Counted from the first letter of the stretch, positions 9,646 through 16,932 are shown. The stretch: 29,751 nt of DNA from Paulinella micropora (GCA_009731375.1 BJOX01000080.1:249739-279489), one strand, 5' to 3'. Notes: generated by a model not told the origin, from the sequence alone. Program-made: numbers and translations.

Positions 9646-9674
9646 AGGAGCTTTTTTTACAAAAAACCTCCTAT
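9644..9674 (-). promoter_or_regulatory. 5' leader hairpin, class A (variant)
   Basis: On the coding strand, ATAGGAGG then T6, GT, A7, GCTCCTAT with one mismatch. Its base contains the ATG at 9645. It is preceded by TTTTTTGAG at 9678-9686, exactly 3 nt away, as at three other genes. Confidence 0.7.
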
Positions 9675-9762
9675 AACCTCAAAAAACTATTTTTCAAAAG
9701 TGCGGAGTAGGTTGTATATTCTAAGAAAAAAATAAATCTAAATTTTTTATTAATTTTTTTGG

Positions 9763-9788
9763 TGAAGCTTTTTTTAAAAAAAGGTTCA
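9763..9788 (-). terminator. 3' hairpin of the major capsid gene
   Basis: On the coding strand, TGAACC T7 / A7 GCTTCA, beginning one base after the MCP stop TAA (9789-9791). One internal mismatch. Probably an mRNA 3'-end signal by analogy with mimivirus hairpin-coupled polyadenylation; function inferred. Confidence 0.6.
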
Positions 9789-11354
9789 TTAATTTCTGGT
9801 AATGGTGCCATTCTTAACATTTACTTCTTGCTGAGTTACGACAAACGTGCAATGATTAGCCGTAATAGTCGCAGCGGTAGCAATAAACTCCCATCGTCGC
9901 TCGGTGTCTAGACTTAATCTGCTAATTTCATTTTGGTCCTTGCTCCACAGTGGGCGAGTATTGTCAAAGCTATCGCACCAAACCCAGTTGTATTGATAAA
10001 CATTGCTATTCATCAAAGAAGAGCCTTCCAACTTCGGTTTAAGATACATATAGTCTTCTAGTTTATATTGCTGACAATCAACATTGAATTCTTGAAGTCG
10101 TGCCCCATCAAGTGTGGTGTAAAAATTTTTAACTTTTGTACCAAGAAGGTTGCTATTGTCATAAGCAGTGTTCTTATTTTCAGTTCCATTGAATACAGAG
10201 TGATAAATCTTCTTAATTCGCCGTCCGTGACCTCTGTCAAATCTAAGTATAACATTTTGAGAATCTGAAGCTACTCCGACAGTATTTTTATACAAATAAG
10301 AATAATCAATGTTGAAGCTCATACCTTCGGGGCTCATAATCTTCTGTTGAATTGATTGAATGACATCTGGGTTAGTTTCAACAGCTAAGAAAAGGTTGAG
10401 ATTTTTAACAATAACACTTGAATCAGCCACCGCAACAGTGCCTCCGCCAGTAGAAAAAGCATCATCGTTGTAATAAAAGATTTTGTGTGTCTGTTGCCAA
10501 ACAATCCGCATAGTCAAAATTTCTGGAAACATAATAGTTTTATCCAGAGCGAAAATAGTATTGTAAAGCATTCCAAGATTAAGCTTAACATTAACACTCG
10601 GTTCGGGTTGTCCAATAGCGCCTCCTGAGAAATACTTAGCCTCATTGTGCGCAACATTAACAACACTAAGAGTGCCAGTTGCGGCAGCAATTAAACTATC
10701 ATCGTGTCTGCGAGCATTGGTTGCTGGTTGAGTTAAGTAAGCCCGCATCTTAGCTTGGTATGAAGCCATAACTTCACCAATACGAGTAGTAATCGCACCC
10801 GAAACATCACCACCATTCGTAGCACCAACAGCGGTCAAACCAGTACCATCCACCTTTAAAGCGATAGCATCAAGCAAGCTAACTTTTCTTTCAGTCGCAG
10901 CGGTATTACTAAAACTCGCCCCGTTTGTTGTATTGTTCTTTTGAAGCATACAACCAGCACCAGATTTGTTGTCGTGGTTTTCCAAAGCTAGTAAATCATC
11001 AATTGAGGTTTCGGGTTTCCAAATCATCTTAGTGACATTTCCGACTTCATTAATATCGCACAGATAAACACCACCCCTAGTAATCAATTGAATCTGCCTA
11101 ATTGGGGCCAGGCAATCCATAAAGCATTTATTGTAGTTCGCCGCCTTCGCCTCTGGGGCATAAGTAAAACTTAAAACAGAGCGAGCCAAGTTAAACGGGC
11201 GACTAATAAAGTCAAAGTTGCTTTCCTGTCCTCCTGCGGTAGTTACGGTTACATCAACAGAACCCTCACGAGGGGTAAGCTTATTGAAACGATAAGAAGC
11301 ACTGATGTAGTCAGTCCTGCTGAAATCTAGTTCGCCTCCGTGTTGTGTGGGCAT
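9789..11354 (-). CDS. Major capsid protein (double jelly-roll, Polinton-like virus type)
   Basis: 521 aa from ATG 11354 (MPTQHGGELDF), 6 nt after a class A hairpin; upstream in-frame codons lie in the hairpin and are not used. Length and layout fit double-jelly-roll MCPs of small eukaryotic dsDNA viruses. An N-terminal region (RPFNLARSVLSFTYAP) leads into a first beta-rich barrel (IRQIQLITRGGVYLCDI). An Ala/Thr/Gly insertion (~180-260) follows, then a second barrel (LRFDRGHGRRIKKIYHSV) with a C-terminal W-rich segment (YQYNWVWCDSFDN) and ERRWEFIATAATI. This is the one large viral structural gene with no frameshift or in-frame stop. It sits between the penton and the beta-rich structural gene. 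Assigned from pattern and context, not alignment. Confidence 0.78.
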   Translation of the reverse strand: MPTQHGGELDFSRTDYISASYRFNKLTPREGSVDVTVTTAGGQESNFDFISRPFNLARSVLSFTYAPEAKAANYNKCFMDCLAPIRQIQLITRGGVYLCDINEVGNVTKMIWKPETSIDDLLALENHDNKSGAGCMLQKNNTTNGASFSNTAATERKVSLLDAIALKVDGTGLTAVGATNGGDVSGAITTRIGEVMASYQAKMRAYLTQPATNARRHDDSLIAAATGTLSVVNVAHNEAKYFSGGAIGQPEPSVNVKLNLGMLYNTIFALDKTIMFPEILTMRIVWQQTHKIFYYNDDAFSTGGGTVAVADSSVIVKNLNLFLAVETNPDVIQSIQQKIMSPEGMSFNIDYSYLYKNTVGVASDSQNVILRFDRGHGRRIKKIYHSVFNGTENKNTAYDNSNLLGTKVKNFYTTLDGARLQEFNVDCQQYKLEDYMYLKPKLEGSSLMNSNVYQYNWVWCDSFDNTRPLWSKDQNEISRLSLDTERRWEFIATAATITANHCTFVVTQQEVNVKNGTITRN

Positions 11355-11360
11355 TTTTGT

Positions 11361-11390
11361 GTAAGTGCTTTTTTTCAAAAAACCACTTAC
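11361..11390 (-). promoter_or_regulatory. 5' leader hairpin, class A, of the major capsid gene
   Basis: On the coding strand, GTAAGTGG-T6-G-A7-GCACTTAC (7-bp stem, one mismatch, A/T stem), preceded at exactly 3 nt by TTTTTTGAG (11394-11402). A T-run followed by CTCATATT at ~11431-11445 may be the core promoter. Confidence 0.75.
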
Positions 11391-11463
11391 GAACTCAAAA
11401 AACGATTTTTAAAAGGTCGCTATATATTTCAATATGAGAAAAAAATAAATTAATTAATTACCT

Positions 11464-11515
11464 GTAGGGGCGAGCCCCTACAACCCCAATTGGATTTGAA
11501 AGGGTTTACCCTTTC
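11464..11515 (-). terminator. Twin 3' hairpins of the penton gene, stop codon in the loop
   Basis: GAAAGGG-TTTA-CCCTTTC (11498-11515) carries the penton stop codon (11506-11508) in its loop. GTAGGGGCGAGCCCCTAC (11464-11481) follows 16 nt downstream as a perfect palindrome. Confidence 0.7.
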
Positions 11516-12334
11516 GATTTAAGCAGATTAAAAAATGATGTAAATAAATTAAAATAATTCGTCTCGCGGTAAATCAACAATGTCATAACAATTCCTAACC
11601 CGTTGAGATTAACTGGTTGGTCGTTTTCGTCAGTCAAGTAAAACCGATACACATTGCTTGAACTAGTAGATAACCGTTTGCCGTATTCACTACCCGAGCC
11701 GTCGTAGATAACAGAGCCGAACGGGATTTCATTCGCCGTGTATATTTCTTGGAGCACGTGATTATCACCTTCCCCAACGAGTCGCTTTGTAGATACAATG
11801 TTTTTTCACCTGTCAAGATTATGACATTCGGCGACCTAATGGTATTATTAGCAAAGAAATATGTTGAGTCGCGGTCAAAACCCATTACTTCGTGAATACG
11901 TGTTTCGGTGTCAAATATAAACCGCGGTTGAATTCCTCCATTGTTTGCTACTGTAAATAATAGCTTGCCGTCTTCTGGGTCCGTGTTTGTGTTGTTGCTT
12001 GTTGTTGTATATGTGTAGTCGTTGGGGTTGTCTGCCGTTAGCACCTCAGCCAGTTTATTTTTTAAGTTGTTCATTGTGTAGTTGCCCTCGGGTATCGTAA
12101 TAAGCGCCTCATAGCCCTCGGGTATCGTAATAAGCGACTCAGAGTAAAAGTATTATAAGGACATGCCACAGAGTAATACGACTTCGGCACATAGATATGA
12201 AGAATTTTACAGTGCGTCGGGTTGTCTAGCGATTTCGTATCAACGGAGTGAGTGAAATCACTGTCCGTGCCGTTTATCCTATTTTTGCTGTTGACATAGT
12301 AAATGTTGCTACTTCGCCCGCCTCTATATTCCAT
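11506..12334 (-). CDS. Minor capsid (penton) protein, two frameshifts
   Basis: Starts at ATG 12334, one base from a class A hairpin. The N-terminus has SSNIYYVNSKNRINGTDSDF and YYSVACPYNTFTL. The frame changes near 12139, where ITIPEG appears twice, then NYTMNNLKNKLAEVL. A second change near 11772 leads into VLQEIYTANEIPFGSVIYDG and the C-terminal YRFYLTDENDQPVNLNGLGI followed by MTLLIY. The order FTL...ITIPEGNYT...PFGS...YRFYLTD...LNG-x-G/N-I is typical of the single-jelly-roll penton proteins of Polinton-like viruses and virophages. The joined product would be about 276 aa. Located directly upstream of MCP, the usual gene pair. Confidence 0.75.
12084..12136 (-). repeat. 30-bp in-frame tandem duplication within the penton gene
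   Basis: Two identical 23-nt blocks (12084-12106 and 12114-12136) with a 30-nt period duplicate the LITIPEG codons: ten extra codons in a conserved penton motif. Confidence 0.85.
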
Positions 12335-12335
12335 A

Positions 12336-12364
12336 GTAAGTGCTTTTTTTCAAAAACCACTTAC
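12336..12364 (-). promoter_or_regulatory. 5' leader hairpin, class A, of the penton gene
   Basis: On the coding strand, GTAAGTGG-T5-G-A7-GCACTTAC, with TTTTTGAG (12368-12375) exactly 3 nt upstream and the ATG (12334) one base downstream. Confidence 0.75.
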
Positions 12365-12453
12365 AATCTCAAAAAGCTAAATATAAAAAAATATTTTTTT
12401 GTTTTACATCTATCGATGTAGTCGATAATTACATACCACAACGGAGGGGATGC

Positions 12454-12470
12454 GGGGGACGAAGGCCCCT
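12454..12470 (-). terminator. Weak 3' hairpin of the protease gene
   Basis: GGGG/CCCC arms with a 7-8-nt loop lie directly after the stop TAG (12472-12474), in sequence related to the GTAGGGG...CCCCTAC elements elsewhere. Confidence 0.45.
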
Positions 12471-12471
12471 A

Positions 12472-12951
12472 CTAAATAAAAGTATCAAAACCATAGCCGT
12501 TCTGTGTTTTCAACTCCTCCGCTTCTTTTTCTTTTAAGTCAGTCCAACCGCTGGCAAATTTAAACCTATTACCTTTCGACCGCTCTAACAAAAACCTAAT
12601 ACTATGCCACCCGCAGGTATCTGTTGTGTCGCTTTGGTTTTTAACCTGATTAACCTTCATAAGCAGATATGTGTTCGGCTTACTCTTGTCAATAAGCTGT
12701 TTCATTTGGTGTAGAAATAGCTCAGTCGGCTTATACAGTGCGAGTGGGTCGTAGATTTCAATAGAGTCGTCTTTAATTAGGTCAACCCAAACAGCAATCC
12801 AATGTGAGCCTGGTTGGCTAGACTTATCCAAGTTCATAATAAAACCATAATTCTTTCTTTTTTCTGGTTTCAATTTGTTTATTTCATCGCTGGCTACCGT
12901 GCCGATATACCATTCGTGCTTTTTCATAATATTGTCTATTTCATCCGTCAT
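12472..12951 (-). CDS. Adenain-like (Ulp1/C5-type) maturation cysteine protease
   Basis: 159 aa from ATG 12951. The catalytic set is in the usual order: His in SQPGSHWIAVWVDL, Asp in SIEIYDPLALY, Gln in NQVKNQSD, Cys in DTCGWHSIRFLLE. Known role in adenoviruses, Polintons and virophages: cleavage of capsid and core precursors during virion maturation. It has no frameshift. The reading frame also continues upstream without a stop to 13231 (see the Pro/Thr-rich frame), so the ATG is chosen from protein-family length. The Trp-containing end (EWYIGTVASDEI) is the expected N-terminus. Confidence 0.8.
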   Translation of the reverse strand: MTDEIDNIMKKHEWYIGTVASDEINKLKPEKRKNYGFIMNLDKSSQPGSHWIAVWVDLIKDDSIEIYDPLALYKPTELFLHQMKQLIDKSKPNTYLLMKVNQVKNQSDTTDTCGWHSIRFLLERSKGNRFKFASGWTDLKEKEAEELKTQNGYGFDTFI

Positions 12952-12954
12952 CAA

Positions 12955-13305
12955 TCCTCGGTAGGGGCCTCCTCCCCCTACAACCCCATCGGAGGGGGTG
13001 CGGGGGCTTGCCCCTGCGGGTGGTTGAATTGTGTCGGCGGCGATTTCGGGTGTTGTGTCGGCGGTGATTTCGGGTGTTGTGTCGGGCGTGGCTTCGGTGT
13101 TGGTTTCAGGTATGGTGTCGGGTGATGTGTCGGCAATGGTTTCGGTGGTGGTATCGGGTGCGGTTTCTGGGGCTGGCGGTTGAACTTCTGGCTGTGAAAC
13201 TTCCTCGGTTGGTTGAATACCGAGAGTATTTCAAACTTGATTTTTAATATTTGGGTCGCTTCTCATTTCAGTTACTAAGTTATTTACATAATCCTTCTTC
13301 TTCAT
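12955..13305 (-). CDS. Pro/Thr/Glu-rich reading frame upstream of and in frame with the protease
   Basis: ATG 13303-13305 overlaps the stop of the preceding gene as ATGA. It encodes KKKDYVNNLVTEMRSDPNIK, then an in-frame TGA at 13231-13233, then ~90 codons of imperfect PDTTPE/PDTIPE-type repeats (PETAPDTTTETIADTSPDT and similar). These read on through a GTAGGGG/CCCCTAC hairpin (12961-12981) into the protease frame. Either it is a separate small Pro/Thr-rich protein whose end has been shifted, or an N-terminal extension of the protease interrupted by TGA. Repeat-rich, low-complexity; function unknown. Confidence 0.4.
12961..12981 (-). terminator. GTAGGGG/CCCCTAC hairpin between the Pro/Thr-rich frame and the protease
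   Basis: 7-bp perfect stem with a 7-nt loop, the same type as at 11464 and 15907. A second G/C-rich inverted pair lies at ~13000-13018. Confidence 0.5.
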
Positions 13306-14596
13306 TTTTTTCTGTATTTGCCCTTCTTCAAATATTTCTTAATTTTTGCTATTGTTAAAAGTTTGTGGATTAATTCCTCCATCGTTTTTGCCCCAGCACC
13401 AGTTTGGTTTATTCCCAAATAATCAGCGAGTTTCTTTCTCATTTCATTCTGGTCTATTCCTAAATCAATACCTTCATCTACTATAACTTGTGCCATACCC
13501 GCAGTCGTGTGTTTTCCTTTAACTTTTTTTGGTGGTGGTTTGCCCCGAGCTTTCATTTCTTTTTCCAAAGCAGGGCCCAAAGTTTTGGGTATGTCCAATT
13601 TCGGATACTTGTAATCATTTCTTAAACCTGCGGATATGTATGATATTTTATCTTTAATTTCAAAGTGTTTCGCTTTGGTCCGCTCGTTTTTTTTTGTTCT
13701 AATTCTTTTTTGTATTCTTCAGCCAGTTCTTTCTGCTCATCTGCTGATTGGGCATCGGCTATCGCTTTCTCTATTCCTGTACCAAGTTTGATAAATTCTG
13801 TTTTGCTCAAACTTTTAATAAATTTAGTTGTAAAGCCCGCTTTCTTCATTAATTCAATGTATTTTTCTTTTAATTCTTTTTCAGCCTTTTTCTCTTCTTT
13901 TGTTTTCAATGGCATCTGTTTTTCTTCTGGTGCTTGTGGTGCTTGTGGTGGTGCTTGTGGTGCTTGTGGTGGTCCTAGTTGTGGCGCTTGTGGTGGTGCT
14001 AGTTGTGGTGCTTGTGGTGGTCCTAGTTGTGGTGCTTGTGGCGGTCCTAGTTGTGGTGCTTGTGGTGGTGCTTGTATGTATTGAGGTTGGAACTGGGGTG
14101 GCGGTAATAACATTAAATTATTTTTTCTATCTTGTTCAAATTTTACATCCTCTATAAGTTTTTGCTCTCTGTTCGCCTCCCTTATTAATTCTTCTTGTCT
14201 TTCCTTCATTTCCGCATTCTCCTTCCTCTCCATTCTTTTCTTCTCATCTTCTGCCTGTTCTCTTAACTTCTTTTCCTTTTCCTCCTGCTCGTGTATTAGT
14301 TCATATTTTTTCAGCAGGTTGTTTTGTATCTGGTTGCGGTTCTCGTGTTCAAGGCGATTGAATTTGGACTTAACAATTCGCTCTTTTGTCTTTCGTGTTT
14401 TCTTCGTTTTATTGTCCCCTTTCATATATTTCAGAAACAGTTTAACGATTTGAAGTGTTGAAAGGTCATTCGTTTTCTCGCCAAAGTTGAGATATGCTCG
14501 TTTGCCTTTCACTTTGATATATGGCCGACCATCTTTGGTTCTGTATATTCTCGGAGGTCATTGTTTAAGTTTCTTCCGCGGTTTTTTTACAACCAT
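13302..14596 (-). CDS. Basic coiled-coil / Pro-Gln-rich virion protein, in-frame TGA and frameshift
   Basis: ATG 14596 starts MVVKKPRKKLKQ, followed by an in-frame TGA (14558-14560) and continuing RIYRTKDGRPYIKVKGKRAY. Next come a Lys/Glu/Arg coiled coil (~80-160), a block of PPQAPQLG-type octapeptide repeats (~14060-13930) and a second helical region (KKAGFTTKFIKSLSKTEF). At an A9 run (13689-13697) the frame ends in a short tail, while the next frame continues in register (HFEIKDKISYISAGLRNDY) into IPKTLGPALEKEMKARGK and a basic tail ending KKYLKKGKYRKK. One ~430-aa protein is likely. The basic ends suggest a nucleic-acid- or core-associated structural protein; the family is not recognised. 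Confidence 0.55.
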
Positions 14597-14600
14597 CGTA

Positions 14601-14620
14601 TATGTTATAGAAAAAAATTA
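14601..14620 (-). promoter_or_regulatory. Promoter-like T-run/TCTATA element
   Basis: On the coding strand, ATTTTTTTCTATAACATA about 5 nt before ATG 14596. A similar element lies at 14950-14973. TCTA in AT-rich context is the published late-promoter motif of mavirus/CroV; equivalence here is inference. Confidence 0.4.
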
Positions 14621-14643
14621 ATATAAAGTTTAGTTTAATACCC

Positions 14644-14948
14644 CTACCGAAACTTAACGGCTCCTCCTCGTTGCTTGCCGTATCCTTGCTTAATCGCGGC
14701 CTTTGCTACACGGTCCGCATAAGGAACTCCGACATCGCTAAGAAAAGTAGCACCCCTTGAAATCAATTGGTTCTTCTTGATAAACCTATTAGCATCCACT
14801 ATCGCTTGTCCGACTTTTTTCCAATTAACTTTTCCTCCTGTTTGCTTCTTTTTTCCCTTCTTCTTTCTTCCTCCTGCTTGTGGCATACTGGGATTGTAGC
14901 TGATATTGTATCCCGATGGTTGTGAAATAATCACTGGTGAGTTGGCAT
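14644..14948 (-). CDS. Small basic Gly-rich core-like protein
   Basis: The coding frame holds ISQPSGYNISYNPSMPQAGG, a Lys-rich block (RKKKGKKK), then VNWKKVGQAIVDANRFIKK and FLSDVGVPYADRVAKAAIKQ, ending GYGKQRGGAVKFR. Basic Gly-rich ends around an amphipathic segment resemble adenovirus-type core/minor proteins seen in Polinton-like viruses. Start is uncertain: an internal ATG at 14885 gives 80 aa. An ATG at 14948, 2 nt after a promoter-like element, is better placed but in the wrong frame by one base, so another small indel is possible. Overlap with neighbours: none. Confidence 0.5.
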
Positions 14949-14949
14949 C

Positions 14950-14973
14950 TATATAATATATAGAAAAAATAAA
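14950..14973 (-). promoter_or_regulatory. Promoter-like T-run/TCTATA element
   Basis: On the coding strand, ATTTATTTTTTCTATATATT ending just before ATG 14948. ATTTATTTTTT(T)CT is shared with the regions upstream of MCP (~11436-11450) and the beta-rich structural gene (~9724-9737). Confidence 0.4.
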
Positions 14974-14981
14974 TAATAAAA

Positions 14982-15801
14982 TTACTTTAATCGAATATTG
15001 AAGTTCTTTCGTAATTCATCAGATACCGCATCAACATACAAAAAGTTAAACCTCTCTTTGGTCGCCTCGTGGTATTTTTCAATGAAGTATTCAAGGTCGT
15101 AGCCCAAATCGAGATGCTTATACACAAGTTCTATTTTATCAACACTCTGACCCGGAAAAATAAGGTAGTCCAGCTGTTTAATCGCCTCAGGCTTCATGTC
15201 GTTAAGATACTGCGAGCTCATAATCACCTTGCTTTTATAATGCCTATTTTTTTTAAGTAGGTCGCTCACACTTATCCCTCAACGAGCTACCCAAATCATC
15301 TAACACGAAAACAACTTCTGGTGTTATGTACTTGCTCGGTCTTTCTGTTGGTGCTCGTCCCTGCTTCTTCTTTTCTTCTTTACCAAAATAAAGAAACTTT
15401 GGCTTTTCTACTTCATCTTTACCATCCTGAACAATCTCGCCTTCTTCTTGCTCCTCGTCGGGTTTATTGAGCTTGTCCATTTCGTAATCAATCACACTGT
15501 ATCCATCCGTTTTCAAATATGTGTATATCGCCATTGGGTTTCCCTTCTTCTTGAAGTGCTTAACCATTTCTTTGTAAATGTGGTCCTTGTGTATTGTGCT
15601 GGCAATAATAACGATACGGGTCTTTTTGTCTGTCGTTCGTTTCAGGATTTCAAACAGTGCGGTCGTCTTACCCGATTTTTTTCTGGCAAGCAAAAATATG
15701 TTAGAATAAGGCTCCTCAAATAACTTATATCCTTTTGCCAATTTGTCGCCATCTCCGTTTTGCTTGACTGGTTTCACCTTTACATTATTGATTTTCTCCA
15801 T
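14982..15801 (-). CDS. FtsK/HerA-type genome-packaging ATPase, frameshifted
   Basis: ATG 15801 follows a class B hairpin by one base. Walker A is NIFLLARKKSGKTTALFEIL (A-x4-GKT, Ala replacing the first Gly); Walker B is PEVVFVLDDLGSSLRDK. After that the frame hits TAA at 15253, while the next frame resumes at SDLLKKNRHYKSKVIMSSQY (sensor-like SSQ) and ends FNIRLK at the TAA at 14982. One surplus base near 15274 (AAGTGTGAGC) separates them, for about 272 aa in total. An acidic insert (DEEQEEGEIVQDG) lies between the Walker motifs. Known role: pumping viral DNA into capsids. It belongs to the conserved morphogenesis core with MCP, penton and protease. Confidence 0.8.
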
Positions 15802-15802
15802 C

Positions 15803-15821
15803 GCAGAGACTTCGCCTCCGC
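15803..15821 (-). promoter_or_regulatory. 5' leader hairpin, class B, of the packaging ATPase gene
   Basis: On the coding strand, GCGGAG-GCGAAGT-CTCTGC, one base before ATG 15801. Identical over 24 of 25 nt to the element at 7745-7769; the sole change leaves a G-U pair. Confidence 0.65.
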
Positions 15822-15886
15822 ACCTCCAAATATATTATATATTCTAAAATATATTTTTTTACCTGCGGGGTTTTTGCGAGCAAAAA

Positions 15887-15927
15887 GCTCAACTCGTTGA
15901 GCATGTGTAGGGGGAGCAGGCCCCTAC
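15887..15927 (-). terminator. Tandem 3' hairpins, stop codon in the stem
   Basis: GTAGGGG/CCCCTAC at 15907-15927 contains the stop TAG (15924-15926) of the 128-aa gene in one arm. GCTCAACTCGTTGAGC (15887-15902, perfect palindrome) follows, with a further GAGC/GCTC pair at 15878-15890. Confidence 0.65.
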
Positions 15928-16310
15928 GCTAGAAATTCTAAACAAATAACAATTCTTCCACCCAAGAGGTCAGTCTCAATACTACCATTGTCTGTTTTAA
16001 GCACTCTAAAACTGTATTGTCCGTCGGTCCAATTAATAATCCCCAAGTTGTAGCTAAGATTGGAAATGTTTGCGGTGTTGCTATCAGCGAATGTGCCAAT
16101 GATTCCAATTCGGTCCATATGAAGAATTTTTGTTTTCGTTTCAGTCATATCATTCATATAGTGGATATATTTAACATTCATTCTAGTTGGGGTAAAGTTC
16201 AATTTAATGGTTTTGTCGAATGTCTTACTACCGCCCGCAAAATCATTACTTAGAAAAATAATCTTTTGGAATTTATAGTCCATCGTGATGCTCTCTATAT
16301 TACTGCTCAT
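15924..16310 (-). CDS. Hypothetical 128-aa viral protein
   Basis: Intact ORF from ATG 16310 (MSSNIESITMDYKFQ); ATG 16283 (MDYKFQ) is an alternative start. Predominantly beta-strand composition (KTIKLNFTPTRMNVKYIHYM; LSYNLGIINWTDGQYSFRVL), compatible with a small jelly-roll or capsid-cementing protein, but not recognised. It lies between the ATPase and membrane-protein genes, and its stop codon is buried in a 3' hairpin. Confidence 0.55.
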   Translation of the reverse strand: MSSNIESITMDYKFQKIIFLSNDFAGGSKTFDKTIKLNFTPTRMNVKYIHYMNDMTETKTKILHMDRIGIIGTFADSNTANISNLSYNLGIINWTDGQYSFRVLKTDNGSIETDLLGGRIVICLEFLA

Positions 16311-16380
16311 AAACTTTTTATTAATTAATATTTCTGCTCGGACTGCTTGTGATTTCTATTCACGGGTCAGTGTTAAAAAA

Positions 16381-16550
16381 ATGAAAGTTGTGTGTGGTGT
16401 ATTCAACAAGGAATAGAAACAACATTTAAATGTGTGTATAAACCTTTTAGTGATTGGTGTGTTAGTTTTGATGAAGCCATTCCGCTAATCTGCTAAAATG
16501 ATGCTTCTTGGTATAAAACTCAACTATACGAGTGTTCATTTCTTACTTGA
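16381..16550 (+). pseudogene. Small interrupted ORF on the opposite strand
   Basis: ATG 16381 starts MKVVCGVFNKE then TAG. From ~16412 the next frame reads GIETTFKCVYKPFSDWCVSF and DEAIPLIC, then TAA, then NDASWYKTQLYECSFLT to TGA at 16550. The composition (Trp, Cys, Tyr; final YKT-x-LYECSFLT) is protein-like throughout, suggesting a ~55-aa gene with one frameshift and one stop. It fills an otherwise empty 225-nt interval and overlaps the convergent membrane-protein gene by 15 nt. Family unknown. Confidence 0.35.
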
Positions 16551-16874
16551 AGATGGGCTAGGAAGGCAGATACCGATAAGTAAGGTCAAAATACCGACAT
16601 AAGTGTTGGCTGTCTCGCACGGTAAGTTCTTTTCAGATAACCTCACGATAAAAAGGGTTATAATGGCAACGATGATACCCATTTGAAATAAGTATTTAAT
16701 AAGTCGGCTGTCAGTTTTTCGCTTTGTCAAACAGCAATCCCAGCTGTCCTCGTATTCGTGGTCTAATTTTTTTTCTTCCTGCTTAATTTGGACATCTAAT
16801 ACCCTATTTTTCAACTCGGGTGTGAGGTCTTCCGTCTCTATGATTGGTGGTGGAGGGTGTAATCTAGGGGGCAT
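16536..16874 (-). CDS. Small two-TM viral membrane protein
   Basis: 112 aa from ATG 16874 (MPPRLHPPPPIIETEDL), 5 nt after a class A hairpin. A Pro-rich cytoplasmic-like N-terminus leads to charged helix and WDCCLTKRKTDSRLIKYLF. TM1 is GIIVAIITLFIVRL, then a short loop with a Cys (NLPCETANTY), then TM2 VGILTLLIGICLPSP. The closing pattern C...Y-x-x-(I/L)-(L/I)-x-(L)-x-x-G-(I/V)-x-x-P-S-P occurs in small membrane proteins of Polinton-like viruses and their giant-virus relatives. Probable virion membrane or host-interaction protein; role inferred. Confidence 0.6.
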   Translation of the reverse strand: MPPRLHPPPPIIETEDLTPELKNRVLDVQIKQEEKKLDHEYEDSWDCCLTKRKTDSRLIKYLFQMGIIVAIITLFIVRLSEKNLPCETANTYVGILTLLIGICLPSPSSSKK

Positions 16875-16879
16875 TGAGT

Positions 16880-16908
16880 GTAAGTGCTTTTTTTCAAAAA
16901 CCACTTAC
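16880..16908 (-). promoter_or_regulatory. 5' leader hairpin, class A, of the membrane-protein gene
   Basis: On the coding strand, GTAAGTGG-T5-G-A7-GCACTTAC, almost identical to the penton leader, with TTTTTGAG (16912-16919) exactly 3 nt upstream. Confidence 0.75.
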
Positions 16909-16932
16909 GATCTCAAAAACTATATTGGGATT

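Noticed and set aside
13960-14075. CRISPR-like array from regularly spaced repeats
   Set aside because: Adjacent coding repeats of ~24 nt with no spacers, in frame with the protein.
13900-14157. Plus-strand Val/Leu-rich and Cys/Gly-rich ORFs
   Set aside because: Antisense shadows of the PPQAPQLG repeats of the minus-strand gene.
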